Assembly (NCBI RefSeq): GCF_016722925.1
Contig: NZ_JAEQNC010000004.1
Span: 186,001-250,000, forward strand
Direction of reading: 5' to 3'
From: Phytoamicus setariae
GTDB lineage: Bacteria; Pseudomonadota; Alphaproteobacteria; Rhizobiales; Rhizobiaceae
DNA: 64,000 nt
A program made the translations under genes and the position numbers. The notes beneath the pieces are model-generated. The model had not been told where the DNA came from. It did not search any database and worked only from the letters and a program-made list of their open reading frames with translations. This document shows, piece after piece, positions 53,407-62,187 of this stretch (its first letter is position 1; the number at the start of each line of letters is the position of its first letter).

Positions 53407-54359
53407 TCTCCCCTCCCTCCGATACGGCGCATGATGCTCGGCAGCAGGCCGCGCGGCATGAAGATCATCACCAGCATCATCACCAGCCCGAGCATCACCT
53501 GCTCGTATTCCTGAAACACCGTCAGCACCTGCGGCAAAGTCGTCAGGATCGCCGCGCCGAGGATTGCGCCCGGAACGGACGCAGCTCCGCCAAGAACGGC
53601 CATCGTCACCATCTCGATCGAATGCATGAAACCCGCCACGTCAGGGGTGATGAACTTGTTCTGCAGCGCAAGCAGCGAACCTGAGACAGAGGCATAGACG
53701 GCAGAGATCACGAAGGCCTGCAACTTGAGGCGTGCGACATCGACACCAACGGTCCGTGCGGCGATTTCCGAGCTGTGGAGCGCGCGCAAGGCCCGTCCGG
53801 TGGGGCTGTTGTAGAGATTGAGCGCCAGCCAGGCGCCGACAACAAGCACGAAACCAGAAAACGCATACCAGAACGCGGTATTGCTTAGATTGAGCCCGAT
53901 GTCCTTGAGCAGGCCACGCAGACCCAGGTCTTCGACCGCCATGCCGTCTGGACCGCCGGTCAGCCAGGCTTCGTTGGAGAGAACCATGGATACGAGCACG
54001 CCGAGACCAAGACTTGCCACCGCAAGATAGTAGCCTCGCAGCCGCAGGATCGGCCGGCCGACAAGCCACGCGAGCGCACCGGAGATGATTGCACCGAGCA
54101 CGGCCGCCAGGCCCGGATGCAGGCCGAGATGCGCCGGTGCGAGCGCACAGGCGTAAGCGCCGATCCCGGCAAAACCGGCATGGCCCAGGCTGATCTGTCC
54201 GGCATAGCCGATCAGGATGACGAGGCCTGTGACCGCAACGCCGTTGACGAAGATCAGCGAGCCGACGCGGAAGTAATAGGAGGATGGAAAGAATATGGGC
54301 GCGAGCGCGATGAGCGCGGCCAGCCCCAGCAGGATTATGGTCTTTGCCGAGAGCTTCAT
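53403..54359 (-). CDS. livM: ABC transporter permease LivM
   Basis: A 318-residue permease with about nine helices, including the LivM pattern LIGYAGQISLGHAGFAGIGAYACA near residue 47, LRGYYLAVASLGLGVL near 107, and the EAA-like loop NSPTGRALRALHSSEIAARTVGVDVARLKLQAF before LALQNKFITPDVAGF. It forms the membrane channel with LivH. It begins 2 bases after the livH stop and overlaps livG. Confidence 0.93.
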   Translation of the reverse strand: MKLSAKTIILLGLAALIALAPIFFPSSYYFRVGSLIFVNGVAVTGLVILIGYAGQISLGHAGFAGIGAYACALAPAHLGLHPGLAAVLGAIISGALAWLVGRPILRLRGYYLAVASLGLGVLVSMVLSNEAWLTGGPDGMAVEDLGLRGLLKDIGLNLSNTAFWYAFSGFVLVVGAWLALNLYNSPTGRALRALHSSEIAARTVGVDVARLKLQAFVISAVYASVSGSLLALQNKFITPDVAGFMHSIEMVTMAVLGGAASVPGAILGAAILTTLPQVLTVFQEYEQVMLGLVMMLVMIFMPRGLLPSIMRRIGGRGE

Positions 54360-54361
54360 GA

Positions 54362-55234
54362 TTACACCCGATCCGTGGACTTGGCGCCGAAAAGGCCCTG
54401 CGGCATGGCAAACAGCACGCCGAGGATCACCACGAATGCGGCCGCATCCTTGTATTGCGAGCTGATGTAGCCGGCGGTCATGGCTTCCAGGATGCCGAGC
54501 AGCAGGCCGCCGACAAACGCACCCTTGGGGTTGCCCATGCCGCCGAGCATCGCGGCGGCAAAGCCCTTGAGAGCCAGTGAAATACCGATGTCATAGCTCG
54601 TCAATGTGATCGGCGTGACCAATACGCCCGCCAGCGCACCGATGGCTGCAGAAAGCGCGAAGGAGAGCGTCATCACATATCCGGTGTTGATGCCGACCAG
54701 TTGCGCGGCGATCCGGTTGTTGGCGGTCGCAAGCACGGCGCGGCCGGTGAGCGTCTTGGTAAAGAACAGCCACAATCCGAAGAAAACCGCGAGCGCGCCC
54801 GCGATCACCCAGAGACTCTGAGGCAAGATGGTCGCGCCGATAATCTCGATGGGGTTATCGCCCGAGAAAGATGGTAGACGGTGAAGCTGCTTGTCGAACG
54901 CAATCTGGCTTACACCGCGAATGAAGATCGAGGCGCCGATGGTGATGATGATCAGCGACACGACCGGCGCACCGCGCGCCGGCTCGATGGCCAGCTTGTT
55001 GAGTGCAACGCCGACAGCGGCGGTGGCGATGATGGCCAGCAGTGCGGCAAGCGGCAGCGGCAGCCCGGCGTCAAAGGCGAACACCGTGATCATGCCGCCG
55101 AGCATGACGAACTCGCCCTGGGCAAAATTCACGACATCGGAAGCGTTGTAGATGATGGTGAAGCCGAGCGCGACGAGTGCGTAGACCGCCCCCACCGTGA
55201 TCCCGGACAACAGGAATTGCATTAGCTCTGACAT
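54362..55234 (-). CDS. livH: ABC transporter permease LivH
   Basis: A 290-residue permease with about eight helices: QFLLSGITVGAVYALVALGF at the start, NASDVVNFAQGEFVMLGGMI, the EAA-like TGRAVLATANNRIAAQLVGINTG (split across the loop), and GMGNPKGAFVGGLLLGILEA. It pairs with LivM. The hairpin at 55269-55293 sits just upstream, between livK and this gene, and may lower expression of livHMGF relative to livK. Confidence 0.93.
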   Translation of the reverse strand: MSELMQFLLSGITVGAVYALVALGFTIIYNASDVVNFAQGEFVMLGGMITVFAFDAGLPLPLAALLAIIATAAVGVALNKLAIEPARGAPVVSLIIITIGASIFIRGVSQIAFDKQLHRLPSFSGDNPIEIIGATILPQSLWVIAGALAVFFGLWLFFTKTLTGRAVLATANNRIAAQLVGINTGYVMTLSFALSAAIGALAGVLVTPITLTSYDIGISLALKGFAAAMLGGMGNPKGAFVGGLLLGILEAMTAGYISSQYKDAAAFVVILGVLFAMPQGLFGAKSTDRV

Positions 55235-55268
55235 CGATGCCTCCCTTGGGCTGCAGGCGCGTGTTCGG

Positions 55269-55305
55269 CCCGTGCACCGGTCAGATGCACGGGACCAGAC
55301 TGGTC
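55269..55305 (-). promoter_or_regulatory. Intercistronic hairpins between livK and livH
   Basis: CCCGTGCA (55269-55276) pairs perfectly with TGCACGGG (55286-55293), and GACCAG-A-CTGGTC (55293-55305) adds a second palindrome. Without a T-run it is more likely an mRNA-processing or stability element than a terminator; that role is inferred from other ABC operons. Confidence 0.5.
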
Positions 55306-55309
55306 GCAG

Positions 55310-56458
55310 TTATTCGACGATCTTCCACTTGCCGTCGCGGATTTCGAGCATCCGGAAAGCAGTGAGATCGAGGCCAAGGTGATCCTCGGGGGACATCGTG
55401 ACGGTGCCGGTCGTGCCCACGAGCTTGGAGGTGGATTCGATGGCGTCGCGGATAGCGGCGGGATCGGCCTTTCCTGCGCGGTTCAGCGCGTCGACGAGGA
55501 TGCGGAAGGCGTCATGTCCATAGCCGCCGAATGTGGAAACCGGCTTTCCGGTCGCCTTTTCATAAGCTTCCTTGTAGGCCACGACGACAGAACGCTGCGG
55601 GTCGCTGTCCGGCAGCAGACTGGCGACGAGCAGTGCGGTGCCCGGCAGGCGAATGCCCTCGGCGGCGGCGGGACCGGCCAGCTCGATGAAGCTGTCGGAA
55701 GCCACACCGTGCGACTGGTAAAGTGGAAGCTTGATGGCGAGCTGAGCATAGTTGCGCGTCACGATGGCCGGACCCTGGCCGAAGCCGGGATTGAGGATTG
55801 CCTGGATGGCCGCGTTGCCCTTGATGTTGGTCAGCTGCGGCGTCATGTCGGCATCGGTCGGGCCATAGGTCTCATCGGCCAGGACTTCGATGCCATAGTC
55901 GCCGACGATTTTCAGGCACTGCTTGTGCATCGAGGCGCCAAAGCCATCGGAACCCGAGATCATGCCGATCTTGGTATAGCCTTGCTTCTTCATGTCTTCG
56001 AAGATCTTGGCGCAGGCCATGCGATCGGTATGCGGCGTCTTGAAGGTAAAGGGCTTGACCGGGTCGATGATTTCGATCGCTCCCGCCAGCGAAATGAACG
56101 GGATTTCCGCATCTTCGACGACCGGAATGATCGCCATCGAAGTGCCTGTAGTGGTGCCGCCGATCACGGCCACAACCTCATCGTCCTCAATGAGGCGGGT
56201 CGCAAACGTGCGCGCCTTGTTGGGATCGCCACCGTCGTCATAGACGATCAGCTCGATCTTTTCGCCGAGCACGCCGCCCTTGGCGTTCAGTTCATCGACC
56301 AGCATCTTCAACGTCTTTGCCTCGGGGTCTCCGAGGAAGGATGCCGGTCCGGTTTCGGAAAGCGTTGCGCCGATCTTGATATCGGCGAACGCCGGCGCGG
56401 CAAATCCAAGCATGACGGCCAGCGAGCCGGCTAGCGCAGTCGAGAAAGTCAGTTTCAT
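55310..56458 (-). CDS. livK: Liv-type ABC transporter substrate-binding protein
   Basis: A 382-residue periplasmic binding protein with a signal peptide (ending PAFADI) and the type I fold of LivJ/LivK: IKIGATLSETGPASFLGDPE, VDELNAKGGVLGEKIELIVYDD, VVAVIGGTTTGTSMAIIPVVE, IGMISGSDGFGAS, and YGHDAFRILVDAL near the end. The ATG at 56458 has GGGAGGAG upstream. It follows paaN by 38 bases. Binding of phenylacetate or a related aromatic acid is suggested by context; a leucine-type amino acid is the default for the family. Confidence 0.92.
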   Translation of the reverse strand: MKLTFSTALAGSLAVMLGFAAPAFADIKIGATLSETGPASFLGDPEAKTLKMLVDELNAKGGVLGEKIELIVYDDGGDPNKARTFATRLIEDDEVVAVIGGTTTGTSMAIIPVVEDAEIPFISLAGAIEIIDPVKPFTFKTPHTDRMACAKIFEDMKKQGYTKIGMISGSDGFGASMHKQCLKIVGDYGIEVLADETYGPTDADMTPQLTNIKGNAAIQAILNPGFGQGPAIVTRNYAQLAIKLPLYQSHGVASDSFIELAGPAAAEGIRLPGTALLVASLLPDSDPQRSVVVAYKEAYEKATGKPVSTFGGYGHDAFRILVDALNRAGKADPAAIRDAIESTSKLVGTTGTVTMSPEDHLGLDLTAFRMLEIRDGKWKIVE

Positions 56459-56496
56459 GTCGTCTCCTCCCAGAGAATAAAGGATTGGGTTGGTTA

Positions 56497-58155
56497 TTAA
56501 GTCTTGGGTTGGCGCCACATCGCCACGCGGAAACGATTGGCGACGAAGGCCGCATCGGTCAGGCTGGCATTGCCGGAGGGGTTGCCGCCGGTGACATGGA
56601 AATCGCTGAAAGCCGCACTTTGATTAACGAAGATACCGCCGGTCAGGTTCACGGATAGGTTGACTCCGGCGAACGCGAAGTCACCGGCAGCAGCCTCGAT
56701 CCGCGCCCTGTCCGTCTCATAGAGAGCAGCCGTGATCGCGCCCTTGCTTCTTGCCAGATCGGCCGCGCGGCGAATGCCGTCGTCTGCGCTGCCGACGGCG
56801 ATGACGAAAGCGATGGGACCAAAGCGCTCCTCTTCATGCGCATCGGTGTCGTCGGCATCGACGGCGAGAACCAGCGGCGTTGCCGTGCGTGCGCCCGGCG
56901 CGCCCGCGATCGGCGCGGAGTCACGGACGACACGGCCAAGCCCACGTGCCGCCTCGACGCGGGCGAGCGTTGCCGGATTGGCAATCGCACCGCAAACGCC
57001 CGCCGCCCGCGCCGGATCCGAAAGCAGACTGTCGATCGCGCTGGCAATGCCTCCTGCGACCTCATCATAGCTTTTCAGACCCTGTTCTGTGACGATGCCG
57101 CCGCGTGGAACAAATATGTTCTGCGGAGCCGTACACATCTGGCCGCTATAGAGCGACAGCGAGAATGCGATATTGTTGCACATGCCGGCAAAGTCGTTCG
57201 TCGAGGAAATGACGATCGAATTGGCCCCCGCCTCCTCGGTATAGACCTGCGCACCTGCCGCATTGGCACGCGTCCATTCGCCGAAGGCATTCGAGCCGGT
57301 ATAGTCGATGATGGAGACCGCCGGATGGGTCACGAGATCGCGGGTGATCTCCGCACCCGTGGTATCGGCAGCGAGCAGCACGACATCGGCTGGAAGACCC
57401 TGTTCCGCGAGAACTTCGCGCGCCACGGCAACCGTGATCGCCAACGGCAGGATCGCGCCCGGATGCGGCTTGACGATAACGGTATTGCCAGTGGCGAGGC
57501 TGGCAAACAGCCCGGGATAGCTGTTCCATGTCGGGAATGTCTGGCATCCGATCACCAGCCCGATGCCACGCGGCACAATCCGCCAGCGCTTTTCCAGCAC
57601 GATAGGCTCGGCCTTGCCTTGCGGCTTGGTCCAGACCGCCTGCGAAGGCGTGCGTGTCATTTCCATCCAGGCATAGGCGACCGCCTCAAGACCGCGATCC
57701 TGCGCATGCGGTCCACCCGCCTGAAACGCCATGGCGAAGGCCTGCCCGGTCGTGTGCATGACGGCATTGGCCATCTCGAAGCTGGCGCGATTGAGCCGCG
57801 CGAGGATTTCCAGACAGATACCGACACGCTGCTCAGGCGGGGCGGACGCCCATGCCTGTGCGGCTGCCTGCGAGGCAGAGATAAGCGTTTCGACGCGGGC
57901 TGCCGGATAGGTGATTCCAAGGGCGGGACCAAAGGGCGAAACTTCCGCGCCGACGCGACTTTCTTCGGGGTGAGCCGGCAGCGAAAATGATTTGCCGAGC
58001 TTGGCATTGTACGCCGCCAAGCCGTCATCCTTGGCCGTTTCGCCGTAAATCTTGCCGCTTGGAACTTCAGGATAGGCAGACCAGTAGCCACGTTCGGCCG
58101 CGGCCTTCTGTGCCGCTTCCAGAGTCTGGCGGTGCCGTTCGAACAGATTGTTCAC
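56497..58155 (-). CDS. paaN: Phenylacetate degradation protein PaaN (aldehyde dehydrogenase family)
   Basis: A 552-residue protein of the PaaN branch of the aldehyde dehydrogenase superfamily, at the usual PaaN length. Recognisable stretches are GYWSAYPEVPSGKIYGETA near residue 20, PRGIGLVIGCQTFPTWNSYPG near 195, DYTGSNAFGEW near 290 and the nucleophile region YSGQMCTAPQN near 340. The start is GTG at 58155 with GGAGG upstream. It leads the leftward paaN-livKHMGF operon, divergent from paaG. The exact reaction of PaaN is less well defined than that of PaaZ. Confidence 0.9.
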   Translation of the reverse strand: MNNLFERHRQTLEAAQKAAAERGYWSAYPEVPSGKIYGETAKDDGLAAYNAKLGKSFSLPAHPEESRVGAEVSPFGPALGITYPAARVETLISASQAAAQAWASAPPEQRVGICLEILARLNRASFEMANAVMHTTGQAFAMAFQAGGPHAQDRGLEAVAYAWMEMTRTPSQAVWTKPQGKAEPIVLEKRWRIVPRGIGLVIGCQTFPTWNSYPGLFASLATGNTVIVKPHPGAILPLAITVAVAREVLAEQGLPADVVLLAADTTGAEITRDLVTHPAVSIIDYTGSNAFGEWTRANAAGAQVYTEEAGANSIVISSTNDFAGMCNNIAFSLSLYSGQMCTAPQNIFVPRGGIVTEQGLKSYDEVAGGIASAIDSLLSDPARAAGVCGAIANPATLARVEAARGLGRVVRDSAPIAGAPGARTATPLVLAVDADDTDAHEEERFGPIAFVIAVGSADDGIRRAADLARSKGAITAALYETDRARIEAAAGDFAFAGVNLSVNLTGGIFVNQSAAFSDFHVTGGNPSGNASLTDAAFVANRFRVAMWRQPKT

Positions 58156-58193
58156 CCGAAGTTTCCTCCCTCGCTTTTCTTTATAATTGACTG

Positions 58194-58203
58194 ACCGGCC
58201 GGT
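58194..58203. promoter_or_regulatory. Palindrome in the divergent paaN/paaG promoter
   Basis: ACCGGCCGGT is a perfect 10-bp palindrome, with weaker symmetry outside it (TTGACTG on the left, TTTATGCAA on the right). It lies between paaN and paaG, where the operon's TetR regulator would be expected to bind. The link to that regulator is inferred. Confidence 0.5.
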
Positions 58204-58262
58204 TTATGCAACAACTTTTTTCAGGAAGCTGCGGAAAAGGCCCCCGCGGCACGGGAGAAAAC

Positions 58263-59054
58263 ATGTCCGATTCCGATACAATCCTGTCGTCACTGGCAGA
58301 TGGCGTGCTGCGCCTGACGCTCAATCGCCCCGACAAGCTCAATTCCTTCAACGAGGAAATGCATCTGGCGCTTCGGGCCGGTTTCGAGCGCGCCCACAAC
58401 GACCCTGAAGTGCGCACCGTGCTGCTGACCGGCGCCGGTCGCGGCTTCTGCGCCGGGCAGGACCTGAGCGACCGCGATCCGCGCAAAGGCGTCAAACTCG
58501 ACCTCGGCCACACCATCGAAACCTTCTACAATCCCTTGCTTCGGCTGATCCGCAGCCTGGAAAAGCCCGTCATTTGCGCTGTCAACGGCGTGGCGGCCGG
58601 TGCAGGCGCAAACATCGCCTTTGCCTGCGACATTACGCTCGCCGCACGTTCGGCGCGCTTCATCCAGGCATTTTCGAAGATCGGCCTGGTTCCGGATTCA
58701 GGTGGCACATGGAGTCTTCCGCGTCTGATAGGCGAAGCGCGCGCCAAGGCGCTGGCGCTGACCGCCGAGCCGCTCGGCGCCGAGAAGGCAGCTGACTGGG
58801 GCCTGATCTGGAAGGCCGTCGACGACGCCACCCTCATGGATGAGGCAAACGCGCTTGCAGTGCAGCTGGCAGCCGGCCCGACCAAGGGGTTGGGCCTGAC
58901 CAAGCGCGCCATCCAGGCTGCGGCCAGCAACACGTTCGACGAGCAGCTCGATCTCGAACGCGACCTGCAGCGCGAGGCCGGCGCGAGCGCCGACTATGCC
59001 GAAGGCGTCGTTGCCTTCTTCGAAAAGCGCAAGCCGGAGTTCACTGGACGATGA
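58263..59054 (+). CDS. paaG: Ring-epoxide-CoA isomerase PaaG
   Basis: A 263-residue crotonase-family enzyme that converts 1,2-epoxyphenylacetyl-CoA to the oxepin-CoA. It has the crotonase oxyanion loops GRGFCAGQDLSDRDP near residue 63 and NGVAAGAGANIAFACD near 108. PDSGGTWSLPRLIG holds Asp in place of the hydratase Glu, as in PaaG isomerases. The ATG at 58263 has GGGAGAAA upstream. It opens the rightward paaG-paaI-paaK-tetR operon and overlaps paaI by ATGA. Confidence 0.93.
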   Translation: MSDSDTILSSLADGVLRLTLNRPDKLNSFNEEMHLALRAGFERAHNDPEVRTVLLTGAGRGFCAGQDLSDRDPRKGVKLDLGHTIETFYNPLLRLIRSLEKPVICAVNGVAAGAGANIAFACDITLAARSARFIQAFSKIGLVPDSGGTWSLPRLIGEARAKALALTAEPLGAEKAADWGLIWKAVDDATLMDEANALAVQLAAGPTKGLGLTKRAIQAAASNTFDEQLDLERDLQREAGASADYAEGVVAFFEKRKPEFTGR

Positions 59055-59497
59055 ATGCTGCCAGCAAACTTTCGCCGCAGGCGCTTGCTGAAGCCTGCGC
59101 CAAAGCCATGTGGGACGAGGACAACGCCTCCGAGCACCTCGGCATGAAAATCGAGACCGTCGGCCCCGGTTCGGCGACGCTGACGATGACGGTGAGCGCC
59201 ATCATGACCAACGGCCACAAGACCTGCCACGGCGGCTATATCTTCACGCTGGCAGATTCCGCCTTTGCCTTCGCCTGCAACAGCTACAATCAGCATGCCG
59301 TCGCACAGCATTGCTCGGTTACGTATATCGCACCGGCTTTCGAGGGCGATCTCCTCACGGCCAGGGCGCACGAAGTATCGCGACGCGGTCGCGGCGGCAT
59401 ATACGACATCGAGATCACCAATCAGAAAGGCGAGCAGATCGCCGAATTCCGCGGCCATTCGCGGACCGTCAAGGGCACGCATCTGCCGGAAGGCTGA
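59051..59497 (+). CDS. paaI: Phenylacetyl-CoA-type thioesterase PaaI
   Basis: A 148-residue hotdog-fold thioesterase. The active-site helix is NGHKTCHGGYIFTLADSAFAFACNS, with the catalytic Asp in ADSA, followed by CSVTYIAPAFEGDLLTARA. It hydrolyses ring-hydroxylated phenylacetyl-CoA esters to free CoA when the pathway stalls. It is translationally coupled to paaG and 41 bases before paaK. Confidence 0.93.
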   Translation: MNAASKLSPQALAEACAKAMWDEDNASEHLGMKIETVGPGSATLTMTVSAIMTNGHKTCHGGYIFTLADSAFAFACNSYNQHAVAQHCSVTYIAPAFEGDLLTARAHEVSRRGRGGIYDIEITNQKGEQIAEFRGHSRTVKGTHLPEG

Positions 59498-59538
59498 TCG
59501 CAGTCCAATACTACGTGGAATTCTCGGAGGAGAAATAG

Positions 59539-60849
59539 ATGGAAGACCTCTCACCCCGCCCCGGCGACCTGGAGCCGATCGAAACCGCCTCGCGCGACGA
59601 GATATCAGCTCTTCAGCTCAACCGCATGAAGTGGTCGCTGACCCACGCTTATGAAAACTCGGCGTTCTACCGGGCGCGTTTCGATGAGGCGGGCGTTCAT
59701 CCATCCGATCTGAAGTCGCTGTCCGACCTGGCGAAGTTTCCCTTCACCACCAAGAAGGATCTGCGCGACACTTATCCTTTCGGAATGTTCGCCGTTCCAC
59801 GCGAAAAGCTTTCACGCATCCATGCCTCCTCGGGCACGACCGGCAAGCCGACTGTCGTCGGCTATACCGCCAAGGATATCGACACCTGGGCGACAGTGGT
59901 TGCCCGCTCTATCCGCGCCTCGGGCGGACGCGCCGGTGACGTAGCGCACATTGCCTACGGCTACGGCCTGTTCACCGGCGGTTTGGGCGCCCACTACGGC
60001 GCCGAGAAGCTCGGCTGCACGGTTGTCCCCATCTCCGGCGGCATGACCGAGCGTCAGGTCACTTTGATGCAGGATTTCAAGCCGCGCATCATCATGGTCA
60101 CCCCGTCCTACATGCTGTCCATCCTCGACGAATTCCGCCGGCAAGGTATCGATCCGCGCGAAAGCTCGCTGGCCGTCGGTATCTTCGGCGCCGAGCCCTG
60201 GACCAATGCGATGCGCCAGGAGATCGAGCAGTCCTTCGACATGCATGCGGTCGACATCTACGGCCTCTCCGAAGTCATGGGTCCGGGCGTCGCCAACGAA
60301 TGCGTGGAAACGAAGGATGGCCTGCATGTCTGGGAGGATCACTTCTATCCGGAAATCATCGATCCCGTGACCGGCGAAGTGCTGCCGGACGGCGAAATGG
60401 GCGAACTGGTTTTCACGACGCTGACCAAGGAAGGCCTGCCGATCATCCGCTATCGTACGCGCGACCTCACCCGCCTCCTGCCGGGCACGGCCCGCTCGAT
60501 GCGGCGGATGGAAAAGATCACCGGCCGTTCCGACGACATGATGATCCTGCGTGGCGTCAATGTCTTCCCGACCCAGATCGAAGAGCAGATTCTCAAGTGT
60601 CGCGGACTTGCCCCGCACTTCCAGATCGAGCTCAGCCGCTCGGGCCGCATGGACAACATGACGGTGCATGTGGAATGCACCATCGAAGCCGCTGAAGAAG
60701 CGATGCGCGCCCACTCGGCCAAGGAATTGGCACATCACATCAAGAGTATCGTCGGCGTCAGCACGAAAATCACCGTGCACGCACCCGGCGAAGTCGCCCG
60801 CTCCGAAGGCAAGGCGAAGCGCGTGGTCGATAACCGGCCCAAAGAATGA
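59539..60849 (+). CDS. paaK: Phenylacetate-CoA ligase PaaK
   Basis: A 436-residue AMP-forming ligase that activates phenylacetate to phenylacetyl-CoA, the entry step of the pathway. The ATP loop is IHASSGTTGKPTVVGYT near residue 93, followed by DVAHIAYGYGLFTGGLGAHYG, IYGLSEVMGPGVANEC near 235, and the C-terminal domain with TGRSDDMMILRGVNVFPTQIE. The ATG at 59539 has CGGAGGAG. It ends the catabolic part of the rightward operon. Confidence 0.96.
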   Translation: MEDLSPRPGDLEPIETASRDEISALQLNRMKWSLTHAYENSAFYRARFDEAGVHPSDLKSLSDLAKFPFTTKKDLRDTYPFGMFAVPREKLSRIHASSGTTGKPTVVGYTAKDIDTWATVVARSIRASGGRAGDVAHIAYGYGLFTGGLGAHYGAEKLGCTVVPISGGMTERQVTLMQDFKPRIIMVTPSYMLSILDEFRRQGIDPRESSLAVGIFGAEPWTNAMRQEIEQSFDMHAVDIYGLSEVMGPGVANECVETKDGLHVWEDHFYPEIIDPVTGEVLPDGEMGELVFTTLTKEGLPIIRYRTRDLTRLLPGTARSMRRMEKITGRSDDMMILRGVNVFPTQIEEQILKCRGLAPHFQIELSRSGRMDNMTVHVECTIEAAEEAMRAHSAKELAHHIKSIVGVSTKITVHAPGEVARSEGKAKRVVDNRPKE

Positions 60850-60960
60850 GGACAACCGCCCGGCGCAGTGGCGAAAATGCACCGACTCCGTTTATAGGAG
60901 GAACATCAGCCTCCTCGATCCGGGCGGATGCGACCGGCAAAGAAACTCGACAGGGACAGC

Positions 60961-61557
60961 ATGGCACGTACCCGCGCAAGCGATTTTGAGGAAAAGCAAC
61001 GCAGCATCTTGAGCAGCGCTGCCGCGGTCTTTGCTGAAATGGGCATGGAGAAGGCGTCCATGGCCTTGATCGCAACCCACAGCAATGTTTCCAAGGCGCT
61101 GCTCTATCACTACTACCCCGGCAAGGACGCGTTGATCTTCGACATCATCCGGACCCATCTTGCCGAACTGGAAGCCGCCGTGGAAGCCGCGGACCAGCCC
61201 GAGGTCGCACCGCAGGATCGCCTGCGGCGGCTGGTACGCACGGTAATCGAATGCTATCGCGGCGCCGACAACGAGCATAAGGTGCAGCTCAATGGCACGA
61301 CAGCGCTTTCAGAGGAGCAGCTGACGGAATTGCGTGCGATCGAACGACGGATCGTCAAGCGTTTCTCAGGCATCATCAACGACATCAATCCGGAACTCGA
61401 TCGCGACCGGCCGTTGCTGATGCCGGTGACCATGTCTTTGTTCGGCATGATGAACTGGGTCTATATGTGGTTTCGCCCGAACGGGCCGATCACACGCGAG
61501 GAATATGCCGATATTGCCACGACCCTGATCCTCGAAGGTGTCCGCGCGGTTCGCTGA
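60961..61557 (+). CDS. TetR-family regulator, probable paa repressor
   Basis: A 198-residue TetR protein with the helix-turn-helix at about residues 28-60 (MEKASMALIATHSNVSKALLYHYYPGKDALI) and a helical ligand domain. The ATG at 60961 has AGGGAC upstream. It follows paaK by 111 bases and is convergent with paaY. TetR proteins called PaaR repress paa genes and respond to phenylacetyl-CoA in other proteobacteria, so the same role is inferred here, acting on the paaN/paaG region. Confidence 0.87.
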   Translation: MARTRASDFEEKQRSILSSAAAVFAEMGMEKASMALIATHSNVSKALLYHYYPGKDALIFDIIRTHLAELEAAVEAADQPEVAPQDRLRRLVRTVIECYRGADNEHKVQLNGTTALSEEQLTELRAIERRIVKRFSGIINDINPELDRDRPLLMPVTMSLFGMMNWVYMWFRPNGPITREEYADIATTLILEGVRAVR

Positions 61558-61568
61558 CCACGTCTGGT

Positions 61569-62183
61569 TCAATCCCCGAACTTCACCCGCTCGAGGATGA
61601 GCGGATCGTATTCCGGTGCCTTGATCCGCCGGCGTCCGGGCTCGGGCGCGGCTAAGGGATCAACCGGCAGAAGCTTGTCGCGAGCCTCCAGCGCCAGCCG
61701 CTGGTAGACGGCGGTACCTCGGCGCTTCCAGTCGATTTCCTTTTCCGTGAGTTCGCGCACCACCCGCGCCGGCGCGCCGACGACGAGGCTGTTGGGCGGA
61801 ATTTCCGCGCCCGCCTTGACGAAGGCCATGGCAGCCACGATGGAGTTCTCGCCAATCACCGCCTCGTCCATGACGACCGCATTCATGCCGACCATGGCGT
61901 TGCGACCGATCCGGCACCCATGCAGCACGGCTCCATGACCGATATGGCCTTCTTCCTCGATCAGCACGTCCAAATCCGGAAAGCTATGGACCACGCAGGT
62001 TTCCTGCACGTTTGAACCCCGTTCCATCACGATACGGCCGAAATCGCCGCGCAGCACTGCACCGGGACCGACATAACAGGCCGGCCCGATGATGACATCG
62101 CCGATGACCACCGCGGCGGGGTGCACGAAGGCTGCGGGATCGATGACCGGCACAACGCCGTCATAGGAATAAACCTGCGCCAT
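61569..62183 (-). CDS. paaY: PaaY hexapeptide-repeat thioesterase/carbonic-anhydrase-like protein
   Basis: A 204-residue left-handed beta-helix protein of the gamma-carbonic-anhydrase family. It has hexapeptide repeats from VVIGDVIIGPACYVGPGAVL to GRNAMVGMNAVVMDEAVIG, the metal His residues near GHIGHGAVLHGC, and the PaaY-specific C-terminus. PaaY hydrolyses hydroxylated CoA esters formed when the ring opening fails. The ATG at 62183 is used; it lies 4 bases after the stop of the upstream thioesterase gene. Confidence 0.92.
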   Translation of the reverse strand: MAQVYSYDGVVPVIDPAAFVHPAAVVIGDVIIGPACYVGPGAVLRGDFGRIVMERGSNVQETCVVHSFPDLDVLIEEEGHIGHGAVLHGCRIGRNAMVGMNAVVMDEAVIGENSIVAAMAFVKAGAEIPPNSLVVGAPARVVRELTEKEIDWKRRGTAVYQRLALEARDKLLPVDPLAAPEPGRRRIKAPEYDPLILERVKFGD

Positions 62184-62187
62184 GGTC

